Assembly (NCBI RefSeq): GCF_032823475.1
Contig: NZ_CP127915.1
Span: forward strand, 620,001 to 684,000
From: Acinetobacter sp. SAAs474
GTDB taxonomy: Bacteria > Pseudomonadota > Gammaproteobacteria > Pseudomonadales > Moraxellaceae
Reading direction: 5' to 3'
DNA length: 64,000 nt
In this document: positions 17,750 to 26,645 of the stretch, piece after piece
Layout of the letters: the number at the start of each line of letters is the position of its first letter
Position numbering within the stretch: the first letter of the stretch is position 1
Made by a program: the position numbers and the translations under genes
The notes under the pieces: model-generated
What the model was told of the DNA's origin: nothing
The model's database searches: none
Seen by the model: only the letters and a program-made list of their open reading frames with translations

Positions 17750-19035
17750 ATACTGTTGCCGTCCTAAAATTAACATTACATCACGCTGTCGTTGGATACT
17801 TGGCAGGATTTCAGAGCGGAAAAAATATTCTGGTTTTTACAGATTCTTTCCGCTTTGATCAGCAACGCTCGACCTTAAGCCTGCTGACTTTCCCCTTGTA
17901 TCCTCAAGCGGATAAGATTTTAGAAAAGACCTATGTTACACATCAGCGTTTACATCCCTTGCTATCAAACTTATTACCAGAAGGTGCATTACGTGAACTG
18001 ATTGCACAAAGCCTCAAAGTACATATAGACAATGAATTTCAGTTATTGGCAGCTTTAGGTCATGACTTACCTGGAGCACTCATTGCGACCCCATTAGATC
18101 CAGAAAAAATTCCAGATGACATAAAATTCAAACTGCAGATCTCGAATCCAGATCAGATATTAAAGCAAGAGATTCGAACAGATAATAAGTTTTCCTTGGC
18201 CGGCGTCCAAATGAAGTTTTCCATGAAAGCCAAAGATGGGCGTTTTACACTAGCTCCGGTAACGGAAACGACTCTACTCGGGGACTGGATTATCAAAACA
18301 CCTTCTTCCAGACATGCTTTTGTTCCGCTAAATGAATATTCTATGATGACCCTTGCCAAATCGGTCGGAATAGATGTCCCTGAGATTCGCTTAGTGGATA
18401 TGGCACTCTTACAAGACCTTCCACCATTAAATTTACCCCAAGAGCAATATGCTTTTGCAATTAAGAGATTCGATAGACAAAGTACTGCTAACACTACAGA
18501 GCTTATTCATATTGAAGATTTTGCTCAAATCTTTGGTGCATACCCACATCAGAAATACAACACCACAAATTATGAACAGATAGGCAAGATCATTTACCAG
18601 TATTCAGATAACAAAATTTTTGATATTCAGCAATTTGCCAGCCGTTTACTCATAAATATTTTACTCGCCAATGGAGATGCACACTTAAAGAACTGGAGTA
18701 TGATTTATCACGATAAAAAAACACCAAGATTATCTCCCGCATACGATATATTGATGACAAGTGTATATATTGAAAATGAGCGTCACTTCGCATTGAATCT
18801 TGCCAAAAATAAAGATTGGTATTTAGCTGAGATGAAACACTTTGAGCAATGGGCAGAAAAAGTCGGTGTTCCATGGCGTGTAATTGAAAAACAACTTCAC
18901 GAGATCATGGACAAAGCACGGTCAGTATGGCCAGCGCTATTACTAGATTTACCAATGGGTTCTGCCCATAAAGAAAGACTAAGAGAACATTGGAAAAAAT
19001 TGCATCCAGACTTTCAAATACTTGCAAATGATTAA
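17746..19035 (+). CDS. hipA: HipA-family serine/threonine kinase toxin
   Basis: A 429-residue protein, close to the usual HipA length of about 440. The N-terminal subdomain includes LLSNLLPEGALRELIAQ. The kinase signatures are present: KFSLAGVQMKFSM (P-loop-like region), AIKRFDR, the catalytic loop LLANGDAHLKNWSMI and LSPAYDI for metal binding. HipA kinases phosphorylate glutamyl-tRNA synthetase or related targets and cause dormancy. ATG 17746 overlaps the hipB stop; an upstream in-frame ATG at 17716 lies inside hipB and is rejected. The gene appears intact. It is island cargo. Confidence 0.9.
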   Translation: MNTVAVLKLTLHHAVVGYLAGFQSGKNILVFTDSFRFDQQRSTLSLLTFPLYPQADKILEKTYVTHQRLHPLLSNLLPEGALRELIAQSLKVHIDNEFQLLAALGHDLPGALIATPLDPEKIPDDIKFKLQISNPDQILKQEIRTDNKFSLAGVQMKFSMKAKDGRFTLAPVTETTLLGDWIIKTPSSRHAFVPLNEYSMMTLAKSVGIDVPEIRLVDMALLQDLPPLNLPQEQYAFAIKRFDRQSTANTTELIHIEDFAQIFGAYPHQKYNTTNYEQIGKIIYQYSDNKIFDIQQFASRLLINILLANGDAHLKNWSMIYHDKKTPRLSPAYDILMTSVYIENERHFALNLAKNKDWYLAEMKHFEQWAEKVGVPWRVIEKQLHEIMDKARSVWPALLLDLPMGSAHKERLREHWKKLHPDFQILAND

Positions 19036-19400
19036 AATCCGTAAATACGGTGAGTCTGATAACTGCTATGCTAGCTTATCGTTTTTGACTGGGAAAATCT
19101 TGATGGGGCTCAGCGGACGCTTACCAAGAATCTAGGTCAATTTGTTTGACTATTGCTGCTTACCAAATTCAGGACTCCTCAGCAGCTAAATAATTTTTAT
19201 CAAATAGTAAAAAATAAAAATAATAAAAAATAGAAGCATATTTTATGTTGGTTATTATTGTTGAATTTTAATGCATATTAAAGTGACCAACTTATTCTTA
19301 CCCTACCCTACTTTAAATTACACCATTAAATATTAAGGAATTAAATATTTGTTTTATATTGATTTAGTTTAATATACTTTTAATATATTTAATGTAATTT
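19036..19400. other. AT-rich non-coding stretch near right end of island
   Basis: No gene or RNA is visible. The second half is almost pure A and T. It separates the intact hipBA from decayed sequences at the right boundary. Confidence 0.5.
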
Positions 19401-19532
19401 ATGTCGGTGAATATTGCCAAGGTTGGGGTATTAAAAGAATTAGAAGAACTCTTTAAACCTCATTTAAACAGTGTAGAAGACATTCTCCGCTATGAGAGCA
19501 ATACGGCTCGCCAACGTATCAAAAGGAAATAA
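19401..19532 (+). CDS. 43-aa frame before hipA remnant, possible antitoxin fragment
   Basis: A short frame with a coding-like helical, charged composition (LKELEELFKPHLNSVEDILRYES) ending 4 bp before the ATG of a hipA-like start. No ribosome-binding site precedes it, and an in-frame stop lies just upstream, so it may be the C-terminal piece of a lost regulator. It contains a 16-nt stretch (19414-19429) identical to the tRNA-Gly anticodon arm. Function unknown. Confidence 0.4.
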   Translation: MSVNIAKVGVLKELEELFKPHLNSVEDILRYESNTARQRIKRK

Positions 19533-19536
19533 ACCC

Positions 19537-19610
19537 ATGCTCAAAAAACTTAATGTTTACTACAATGGGTGGGGGGAATATTGGCTTTAGGGTACACTGC
19601 TCTCCTCAAC
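19537..19610 (+). pseudogene. HipA N-terminal remnant
   Basis: ATG 19537 opens LKKLNVYYNGWGEYWL, then TAG, then GTLLSS in the same frame. The NVYYNGWGE-WL-GTL pattern is the beginning of a HipA subfamily distinct from the intact hipA at 17746. The remainder is missing and an IS3-family relic follows. The fragment is broken by a stop after 17 codons and by loss of everything downstream. Confidence 0.5.
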
Positions 19611-19653
19611 TGCAATCACAGATCGATGTATTAGCCCCTATAAAAACGGACAT

Positions 19654-19770
19654 TTAACTTGCTAATTTTAGCGAACGAAATTCCCGAGGGGATTTCATTT
19701 TTAACCCACTATGTGGATGATTGCAATTATAGTCTTCAATCCAGATAGGTAAATATTGCTACTGGTACTG
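19654..19770 (-). pseudogene. IS3-family transposase OrfB C-terminal remnant
   Basis: On the minus strand the frame reads QYLPIWIEDYNCNHPHSG, then LKMKSPREFRSLKLAS and TAA at 19654. This is the well-known C-terminal end of IS3-family OrfB (the YN-x-x-HPHSxLxMKSPREF motif). An internal TAG and the absence of upstream transposase sequence show that it is a fragment. It abuts the 3' end of mopR and marks the island-chromosome boundary. Confidence 0.75.
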
Positions 19771-19790
19771 ATCTGAATCATCAGCATATA

Positions 19791-21482
19791 TCATCCCATC
19801 ATCTTACTTTGATTGAGCTGTTTTTTTAAGCGATAGTCTAATGCTGCTCGACTAATACCCAATAATCGCGCTGCTTCAGATACATTCTGCCTTGATTTTT
19901 GCATTGCCATAGCAATCAATTGTCTTTCATGTTCATCCAAACAAAAACCCGGAGTAATCATGGCCTCTAAATTGGCTTGATGATCCGTAACGGTGACGCT
20001 ATCTTGCTTAATTTGTGGAAATAAATGATGTAATTTAATTTCCTGTTGATCATCGACCAATAAAGTCGCTCGTTCCAATAAATTTTCTAATTCACGAATA
20101 TTGCCCGGCCAGTCATAACTCATCACAAAATTTTTTGCTTTATCACTTAAGCCTTTTAAAGTTTTACCATACATGTTTTCAAAACGTGATAAAAAGTGTT
20201 GTATCAACAGTGGAATATCATCACGGCGTTCTCTTAAAGGGGGTATTTCGACTGGAAAGATATTTAAGCGATAATATAAATCAGCACGAAAACGCCCATC
20301 TTTCACTGCTTGTTCTAAATCTTCATTGGTTGCAGCTACAATACGAACATCTACTGTACGGGTTTGATGATCACCAACACGCTCAAACTCTCCCTCTTGT
20401 AGCATTCTTAATAATGCAGCTTGTGCACGTGCTGAGAGTTCAATTACTTCATCTAGAAAAATAGTGCCATGATGCGCACGCTCGAATTTCCCCATTCTGG
20501 TTTGTGTTGCACCAGTAAAAGCACCTTTTTCAACGCCAAATAATTCAGCTTCAATCAAATCTGGAGGAATACTGGCACAGTTTACAGCAACAAATGGCTG
20601 TCCTTGACGACAACTACTTTCATGAATACCGCGAGCAAAAGCTTCCTTGCCAACCCCAGTTTCACCTTGTAATAAAACAGCGACTTTACTGCCCGCAGAT
20701 TTTTTTAATAAATCACAGACATGACGATAAGCAACCGACTCCCCAATAGAATTAAACATGGTGTAATCAGATTCAGCTTCAGTATAGATATTTTTTTTCA
20801 GTTCATTTAATTCGGCCTGTAAAGCGATTAATTCATCTGATACCGGATCTGGAGACATAAACTGAATGAGTTCATCCGCATTTTCCCATTCTTTTAATGG
20901 TTTACCAATGATGCGACAACATTCATCCCCTTTAGCAACACAATGTGTTTCTTGATAAATAATGGTTTGCCCCATCACAAAACTGGTATAACCGCAGGCA
21001 TAGCCCAACAACATCCAACATGCTGACTCTTTCGCTGTACCAAATTCATTAAAATGTACTTCGGCTTCAAATGAATTTAACCAGTTAAAATCAGCATAAA
21101 ATTGCTTATCTTCATGACTCAGTTTTAGCTCATTCACTTCAACTTGTACCATGCCACGGATACCGTGCATTTGTGGTCCTGCCATGAAAGCTTCGGCTTC
21201 GTTTAAATTAGGACGTAATTTCGATGTTACTTCTGCATCACGCAGCCCTGCCTGATAACCACAGCGAATAAAAAATCGTTTTGTTCTTTCCCATCCCAAC
21301 ATGTCACATAAATCTTTACGTAGATATCCCATCATGTGGGTGTGCATCAGTAACATTCGGTTTTCATCAAACCAAATTTTACCATGTTGAGTATCAAACT
21401 GAATTTTATCCAGCAAATCTTGAATATCTTTATTTTTTTCTAAAATTTGCGTATAAAATTTCGCATCTTTGGCTACCGGCAT
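19791..21482 (-). CDS. mopR: MopR, phenol-responsive sigma-54 activator
   Basis: A 563-residue NtrC-family activator. It has an N-terminal XylR_N/V4R sensor (residues 1 to about 210), a B-linker, an AAA+ domain with Walker A GETGVGKE, the sigma-54 contact loop GAFTGA and Walker B TIFLDEV, and a C-terminal Fis-type HTH (NVSEAARLLGISRAALDYRLKK). The known MopR phenol-pocket residues His106 and Trp134 are present, as are the zinc ligands Cys155, Glu178, Cys181 and Cys189. It is divergent from mopK. Phenol binding relieves repression of the ATPase, which then activates the mop promoter. Confidence 0.96.
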   Translation of the reverse strand: MPVAKDAKFYTQILEKNKDIQDLLDKIQFDTQHGKIWFDENRMLLMHTHMMGYLRKDLCDMLGWERTKRFFIRCGYQAGLRDAEVTSKLRPNLNEAEAFMAGPQMHGIRGMVQVEVNELKLSHEDKQFYADFNWLNSFEAEVHFNEFGTAKESACWMLLGYACGYTSFVMGQTIIYQETHCVAKGDECCRIIGKPLKEWENADELIQFMSPDPVSDELIALQAELNELKKNIYTEAESDYTMFNSIGESVAYRHVCDLLKKSAGSKVAVLLQGETGVGKEAFARGIHESSCRQGQPFVAVNCASIPPDLIEAELFGVEKGAFTGATQTRMGKFERAHHGTIFLDEVIELSARAQAALLRMLQEGEFERVGDHQTRTVDVRIVAATNEDLEQAVKDGRFRADLYYRLNIFPVEIPPLRERRDDIPLLIQHFLSRFENMYGKTLKGLSDKAKNFVMSYDWPGNIRELENLLERATLLVDDQQEIKLHHLFPQIKQDSVTVTDHQANLEAMITPGFCLDEHERQLIAMAMQKSRQNVSEAARLLGISRAALDYRLKKQLNQSKMMG

Positions 21483-21678
21483 GACGAAATATCCATCCTT
21501 GGCTACATGTCGAAGTCTTCATCTTACCTAATCCTGACCAAAAAGCTTTACTACTTTATTATCATAATTTAATACTTTTAAAGTATTTAAATTTTTTAAC
21601 CTGCTATTCACACAACTGACAGATCAGCATCGACCGCTCCATCTTCGAACTCAGATGATATTATCGCGATTTCACATA

Positions 21679-21726
21679 TTCATCATTTGATGAAATGCAC
21701 TACTTTCCAATTCATCTTTAGATGAA
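21679..21726 (+). promoter_or_regulatory. Paired upstream activating sequences for MopR
   Basis: Two 16-bp inverted repeats, TTCATCATTTGATGAA (21679-21694) and TTCATCTTTAGATGAA (21711-21726), lie 32 bp apart centre to centre, about three helical turns. They sit about 100-140 bp before the expected start of the -24/-12 promoter. This is the geometry of XylR/DmpR-type enhancer pairs. Confidence 0.8.
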
Positions 21727-21800
21727 TTTTAAATTGGCTTTATTTAAAAAAACAACAAATTAAAATAATAACTTTTTGATTTATATAACTTTAAAAAAGT

Positions 21801-21815
21801 TGGCATAGCTTTTGA
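21801..21815 (+). promoter_or_regulatory. Sigma-54 (-24/-12) promoter of the mop operon
   Basis: TGGCAT-N5-TTGA matches the consensus TGGCAC-N5-TTGC at all but two positions. It lies about 70 bp before the mopK start and downstream of the two MopR palindromes. Confidence 0.82.
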
Positions 21816-21886
21816 TATTACAAATACAGAATTTAAAAAATTTAATGTTGAAATGATTTCAACACATTGATGAAAGGATGACTTCA

Positions 21887-22177
21887 ATGACCTTAGCACC
21901 ACCACCTGATCAACTGATCAAATATATTCGTATTACAGGTGATCGTCATGCCAAGTTTGTCGAGTTCGACTTTGCCATTCATGATCCAACTTTATTTGTT
22001 GAACTGGTTCTTCCTCAAGCGGCTTTTCAACATTTTTGTGAAATTAATCACGTGGTCGAAATGACTGAAGCACAACAGGCTTGGAATGATGCTCAAGAAG
22101 ATAAATGGCGTTATGGACTTGAACCTACGCTGATACATACGCCTTCAACTCAACTTGATCAAGATGATCAGCACTAA
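21887..22177 (+). CDS. mopK: Phenol hydroxylase assembly protein MopK
   Basis: A 96-residue protein of the DmpK family. It shows LIKYIRITGDRHAKFVEFDFAIHDPTLFVELVLPQAAF, the family's characteristic N-terminal half. DmpK is thought to help assemble iron into the active oxygenase rather than take part in catalysis. ATG 21887 follows AAAGGA by about 9 bp; an ATG three codons earlier is also open. It is the first gene after the sigma-54 promoter and lies 18 bp before mopL. Confidence 0.93.
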   Translation: MTLAPPPDQLIKYIRITGDRHAKFVEFDFAIHDPTLFVELVLPQAAFQHFCEINHVVEMTEAQQAWNDAQEDKWRYGLEPTLIHTPSTQLDQDDQH

Positions 22178-22195
22178 GTTTATAAGGAGATTCAT

Positions 22196-23197
22196 ATGAC
22201 TTTAGAAATCAAAACATCCAGCATTACACCGATTCGTCAAAATTATGCCTATATAGAACGTCGTTTTGGTGCTAAACCTGCAACGCGTTATCAAGAAGTC
22301 AGCTTCGATATTCAAGGTGCGGCTAACTTTCATTATCGTCCCTTATGGAATCCTGATAAAAGTTTAAATGATGCAAATTATACTGCTTTAAAAATGCAAG
22401 ACTGGTATGTCTTTAAAGATCCCCGTCAATTTTATTATGGTGCTTATGTACAACATCGCGCCCGTTTACAAGATATTGCAGAAAGTAATTATGCTTTTTT
22501 TGAAAAACGTCAACTGGCAGACAATTTAACGGCAACCGTCAAAAATAAAATCATCAGTTGCCTATTGCCCTTTCGTTATGTCGAACAAACAGCCAATTTA
22601 CATATGATGTCTGGCAGTGCTTATGGCTATGGTACCGTGATCACCCAAGCCTGTATGTTTGCTGCTATGGATCGATTGGGTATGGCGCAATATCTTTCAC
22701 GTATCGGCTTATTACTGGATGGTAATACAGGTGAGTCCTTACAACAGGCCAAAGAGATCTGGATGAATGATCCTGCATGGCAACCCTTACGTCAACTCTG
22801 TGAACAAAGCTTAACTGAACAGGATTGGTTCAAACTTTATCTATTACAAACCTTATTGATCGATAGTTTTATGCAAAGTCTGGTCTACGGACAATTTGAT
22901 CAACTTTTGGTTGAACAAGGTGCACGAGATATTGCCATGCTGACTGAATTTATGCAGGACTGCATTACAGATTTACGTAAATGGGCAGATCCGGTCTTAA
23001 AGCTTGCTGTCGCAGAGTCTGATCAGAATAAAACATTAATTGAAGATTGGATTGCAACATTGCGCCCTCAGGTTGAAGCTGCTTTTTCTGCATGGTCAAC
23101 ACTTGCCTTAGCTGGCCAACCGATAGATGCAGGTTTAATCACACTCGAAGAGCGTATGAAAAAAGCCAATTTAAATAGCCTTACACCAAGCGCATAA
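22196..23197 (+). CDS. mopL: Phenol hydroxylase beta subunit MopL
   Basis: A 333-residue protein of the DmpL family, the non-catalytic beta subunit of the multicomponent phenol 2-monooxygenase hydroxylase. The sequence opens IKTSSITPIRQNYAYIERRFGAKPATRYQE, then FHYRPLWNPDKS, typical of this subunit. It lacks the iron ligands carried by MopN. AAGGAG lies upstream of the ATG. It sits between mopK and mopM with short gaps, so it is co-transcribed. Confidence 0.95.
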   Translation: MTLEIKTSSITPIRQNYAYIERRFGAKPATRYQEVSFDIQGAANFHYRPLWNPDKSLNDANYTALKMQDWYVFKDPRQFYYGAYVQHRARLQDIAESNYAFFEKRQLADNLTATVKNKIISCLLPFRYVEQTANLHMMSGSAYGYGTVITQACMFAAMDRLGMAQYLSRIGLLLDGNTGESLQQAKEIWMNDPAWQPLRQLCEQSLTEQDWFKLYLLQTLLIDSFMQSLVYGQFDQLLVEQGARDIAMLTEFMQDCITDLRKWADPVLKLAVAESDQNKTLIEDWIATLRPQVEAAFSAWSTLALAGQPIDAGLITLEERMKKANLNSLTPSA

Positions 23198-23209
23198 GGA
23201 CATGCCATC

Positions 23210-23479
23210 ATGAGCTCTAAAGTTTATTTAGCCCTACAAGATAATGATACTTCACGTTATATCATTGAAGCGATAGAACAAGATAATCCCAATGCAACAA
23301 TTCAGTATCTCCCAGCCATGATTCGTGTAGAAAGCACAACTGAACTGGTGATTCGTGCCGAAACAGTGACTGAAAAACTAGGTCAAGACTGGGACATTCA
23401 AGAATTACAACTGAATATGATTACCCTCGGCGGTAATGTCGACGAAGACGATGACACATTTACCTTGAAATGGAATTAA
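23210..23479 (+). CDS. mopM: Phenol hydroxylase effector protein MopM
   Basis: An 89-residue protein of the MmoB/DmpM family. This small cofactor-free regulatory protein binds the hydroxylase and couples electron transfer to substrate turnover. YIIEAIEQDNPNATIQYLPAMIRVE and the acidic C-terminus (DEDDDTFTLKWN) fit the family. It starts 12 bp after mopL with AAGGA before it. A small perfect inverted repeat (CAGCGT-ATG-ACGCTG) follows its stop. Confidence 0.95.
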   Translation: MSSKVYLALQDNDTSRYIIEAIEQDNPNATIQYLPAMIRVESTTELVIRAETVTEKLGQDWDIQELQLNMITLGGNVDEDDDTFTLKWN

Positions 23480-23521
23480 AGCTCAGCGTATGACGCTGAT
23501 ACACGCTCAAAGGATAATTAA

Positions 23522-25057
23522 ATGAATACTCACGCTAAAACCTCAGCTAAAACAGCAACTAAAAAACTGAATGCCAAAGATCGCTATCGTATGCTGACAC
23601 GTGATCTGGATTGGGAGTTTTCTTATGCAGACCGTAAAGATGCTTTTCCCTATGAAGAGTTTGAAGGCATTAAAATTACAGATTGGTCAAAATGGGAAGA
23701 TCCATTTCGTCTAACCATGGACTCATACTGGAAATATCAAGCAGAAAAAGAAAAAAAACTTTATGCGATTTTTGATGCTTTTGCGCAAAATAATGGACAG
23801 ATGAATGTTTCCAATGAACGTTATTTAAATGCAATTAAATTATTTCTTACGGCTGTAACTCCTCTTGAATACCAAGCCTACCAAGGCTATGCCCATGTTG
23901 GGCGCCAATTTAGCGGCATTGGTGCACGGATCGCATCACAAATGCAATCAATTGACGAATTACGTCATGTACAAACGCAAATCCATGCGATGAGCCATTA
24001 CAACAAGTTCTTTGATGGCTTTCAGGACTGGGCACATATGCATGATCGTGTTTGGTATTTATCGGTACCAAAATCTTTCTTTGAAGATGCACGCTCTGCT
24101 GGGCCATTTGAGTTTTTATTGGCGATCAGCTTTGCCTTTGAATATGTGCTCACCAACTTGCTGTTCGTACCATTTATGTCGGGTGCTGCCTATAACGGTG
24201 ATATGGCAACAGTAACCTTTGGTTTTTCAGCACAATCAGATGAAGCACGCCACATGACACTTGGCCTAGAAATTGTCAAATTCTTACTGGAACAACATGA
24301 AGATAATGTGCCGATTGTCCAAGAATGGATTGATAAATGGTTTTGGCGCGGTACACGCCTACTGTCGATTGTCGGCATGATGATGGACTATATGCTGCCA
24401 AATAAAGTCATGTCATGGAAAGAGGCTTGGGAAACTTATTTTGAAGAAGCTGGCGGTGCGTTATTTAAAGATCTCAGCCGTTATGGTATTCGCATGCCAA
24501 AATATTCAGAAGTTATTGAAAAAGAAAAAGAACATGTTTCACATCAGGCATGGTGGATCTTTTATAACTTTGGCCATGCAGCAGGATTTCATACTTGGAT
24601 TCCCACTGATGAAGAAATGGACTGGTTATCTGAAAAGTATCCAGACACTTTTGATCAATACTACCGTCCAAAATGGGAACTGGCACGCAAGATGGAAGCT
24701 GAGGGTAAACGTTTTTATAGCGCAGGTTTACCACAACTCTGTCAAATCTGTCAGGTTCCAATGACCTTTACTGAAATGGATGGTGATCAAACCATGTTTA
24801 GTTATCGTGATTCCATCTATAAAGGTGAACGTTATCATACCTGTTCAGATGGTTGTCACGATATTTTCGAACGTGAACCTGAAAAATATGTTCAAGCATG
24901 GTTACCGGTAAATCAAATTTTACAAGGCAATTGTGGTGGTCCTGATTTAGATAGCATTTTACGTGATTATTATCAATTTAATGTCGGTGCAGATAATCTC
25001 GATATTGAAGGCTCACCAGATCAGCAACGCTGGAAAAAATGGAAAGGTGCCGTTTAA
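23522..25057 (+). CDS. mopN: Phenol hydroxylase alpha (catalytic diiron) subunit MopN
   Basis: A 511-residue protein of the DmpN family. It carries the carboxylate-bridged diiron centre that hydroxylates phenol to catechol using O2. Both ligand motifs are visible: DELRHVQT (first E-x-x-H) and DEARHMT (second E-x-x-H). A YHS-like domain near the C-terminus contains CQICQVPM and YHTCSDGCHDIF, as in other phenol hydroxylase alpha subunits. AAGGA precedes ATG 23522. It works with MopL, MopO, MopM and the reductase MopP. Confidence 0.97.
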   Translation: MNTHAKTSAKTATKKLNAKDRYRMLTRDLDWEFSYADRKDAFPYEEFEGIKITDWSKWEDPFRLTMDSYWKYQAEKEKKLYAIFDAFAQNNGQMNVSNERYLNAIKLFLTAVTPLEYQAYQGYAHVGRQFSGIGARIASQMQSIDELRHVQTQIHAMSHYNKFFDGFQDWAHMHDRVWYLSVPKSFFEDARSAGPFEFLLAISFAFEYVLTNLLFVPFMSGAAYNGDMATVTFGFSAQSDEARHMTLGLEIVKFLLEQHEDNVPIVQEWIDKWFWRGTRLLSIVGMMMDYMLPNKVMSWKEAWETYFEEAGGALFKDLSRYGIRMPKYSEVIEKEKEHVSHQAWWIFYNFGHAAGFHTWIPTDEEMDWLSEKYPDTFDQYYRPKWELARKMEAEGKRFYSAGLPQLCQICQVPMTFTEMDGDQTMFSYRDSIYKGERYHTCSDGCHDIFEREPEKYVQAWLPVNQILQGNCGGPDLDSILRDYYQFNVGADNLDIEGSPDQQRWKKWKGAV

Positions 25058-25130
25058 TCGCGCACTGATTAAATCATAAGATCATCGATACCAAGATGAT
25101 CTTCTTCTCAAGGACATTCGGAGAACACTC

Positions 25131-25493
25131 ATGCCAGTAAAAGCCATTCGTCAAGACTATCAATTTGAGCCTCGTGATCTACAGAAAAATTATGGGGATA
25201 ATCTACTACTTTATGTCGGCTGGGATCATCATACCCTCTTTTGTGCCGCACATGCACTACTGGTTTCACCACAACAAACACTACAAGATTTAATTGATCA
25301 ACAAATCACAGCGACATTTTATCAACATCCTGAATTTGAAAAAATTGATTGGTCAACGGTGCAACTGATCTTAAATCGTCAACCTTTAGCTGCTGATTTT
25401 TCTAAAACCTTGGCTGAGCTAGGTTTTGACCATAAATCATTATTACGTTTTATCACACCAGATTTGAATGGTTATCAAGGTCGTCATGTATAA
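25131..25493 (+). CDS. mopO: Phenol hydroxylase gamma subunit MopO
   Basis: A 120-residue protein of the DmpO family, the small gamma subunit of the (alpha-beta-gamma)2 phenol hydroxylase. It begins MPVKAIRQDYQFEPRDLQKNYGDNLLLYVGWD, typical of the subunit. It is separated from mopN by 73 bp that hold a hairpin (AAGATCATC with GATGATCTT) and followed 12 bp later by mopP. No catalytic residues are expected. Confidence 0.95.
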   Translation: MPVKAIRQDYQFEPRDLQKNYGDNLLLYVGWDHHTLFCAAHALLVSPQQTLQDLIDQQITATFYQHPEFEKIDWSTVQLILNRQPLAADFSKTLAELGFDHKSLLRFITPDLNGYQGRHV

Positions 25494-25505
25494 GGGAGTC
25501 TGTCG

Positions 25506-26567
25506 ATGAGTTATCAAGTCACCATCGAACCTTTGGGTACCACCATTGAGGTTGAAGAAGATCAAACCATTTTAGATGCTGCACTACGCCAAGGTGTATG
25601 GCTGCCCTTTGCTTGTGGTCATGGCACATGTGGGACATGTAAAGTCACCGTCAATGATGGTTTTTTTGATGTTGGTGAGGCATCACCCTTTGCCTTAATG
25701 GACATTGAACGTGAAGAAAATAAAGTGCTTGCCTGTTGTTGTAAACCTGAATCAGACATGATCATTGAAGCAGATGTCGATGAGGATGAAGACTTTTTAG
25801 GTTATTTGGTACAGGATTTTCAGGCAACCGTATTAGAGATTGTATCGCTATCTCCAACCATTAAAGGTATTCGCTTAGCACTTGATCGTCCTATGGACTT
25901 CCAAGCAGGACAATATGTCAATATTCAATTCCCTGATATTGACGGAACACGTGCATTTTCAATTGCAAGCCCACCAAGCCAAAATCATATTCTTGAACTA
26001 CATATTCGTCAGGTTCCAGGCGGTGCAGCAACACGCTACGTTCATGAACATTTGCAAGTGGGCGATACGCTCGATATTTCTGGTCCATATGGTCAATTTT
26101 TTGTCCGTAAATCAGATGATCAAGATATTATTTTCATCGCAGGTGGCTCAGGTTTATCTAGTCCACAATCCATGATTATGGATTTACTAGAACAGGGGGA
26201 TAACCGTAAACTGTATTTATTCCAAGGCGCACGTGATCGTGCAGAACTATATAATGCAGATATTTTTCAACAATGGGCAAAGGACTATCCTAATTTCCAT
26301 TATATTCCAGCTTTAAATGCAGCCAAAACAGCAGATCAGTGGGACGGCTTTAACGGTTTTGTCCATGAGGCTGTTGCCGATTTTTTCAGCCACAAATGCA
26401 GTGGACATAAAGCCTACTTATGCGGTCCTCCACCGATGATTGAGGCTGCCATTTCTACGTTGATGCAAAGTCGTTTATTCGAAAAAGATATTCATACAGA
26501 ACGCTTTTTAAGCGCAGCTGATGGCGCCAGTGCCAATTCACGCTCTGCTTTATTTCGCCACATTTAA
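25506..26567 (+). CDS. mopP: Phenol hydroxylase reductase MopP
   Basis: A 353-residue reductase. The N-terminal plant-type [2Fe-2S] domain shows CGHGTCGTCKV and ACCC. A ferredoxin-NADP reductase-like FAD domain follows (AFSIASPP is the FAD-binding R-x-x-S-type region), then an NAD domain (IAGGSGLSSPQSMI) and a C-terminal CGPPPMIEA motif. It transfers electrons from NADH to the MopLNO hydroxylase. It is the last gene of the mop operon proper; a perfect palindrome separates it from catA. Confidence 0.96.
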   Translation: MSYQVTIEPLGTTIEVEEDQTILDAALRQGVWLPFACGHGTCGTCKVTVNDGFFDVGEASPFALMDIEREENKVLACCCKPESDMIIEADVDEDEDFLGYLVQDFQATVLEIVSLSPTIKGIRLALDRPMDFQAGQYVNIQFPDIDGTRAFSIASPPSQNHILELHIRQVPGGAATRYVHEHLQVGDTLDISGPYGQFFVRKSDDQDIIFIAGGSGLSSPQSMIMDLLEQGDNRKLYLFQGARDRAELYNADIFQQWAKDYPNFHYIPALNAAKTADQWDGFNGFVHEAVADFFSHKCSGHKAYLCGPPPMIEAAISTLMQSRLFEKDIHTERFLSAADGASANSRSALFRHI

Positions 26568-26576
26568 TCAAGATCA

Positions 26577-26596
26577 GGTGAAACATATGTTTCACC
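26577..26596. repeat. Perfect palindrome between mopP and catA
   Basis: GGTGAAACAT / ATGTTTCACC is a perfect 20-bp inverted repeat without a T-run. It could be an mRNA-processing or stability hairpin at the end of the mop message, or a protein-binding site before catA. Confidence 0.55.
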
Positions 26597-26645
26597 ACAT
26601 CGAATCTATTTTATAACATGCTTTACCTGAGCAAGGATGATGCCA

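Noticed and set aside
20135..20464. 109-codon plus-strand frame inside mopR
   Set aside because: Antisense shadow of the conserved AAA+ domain of MopR; the sense protein is fully conserved.
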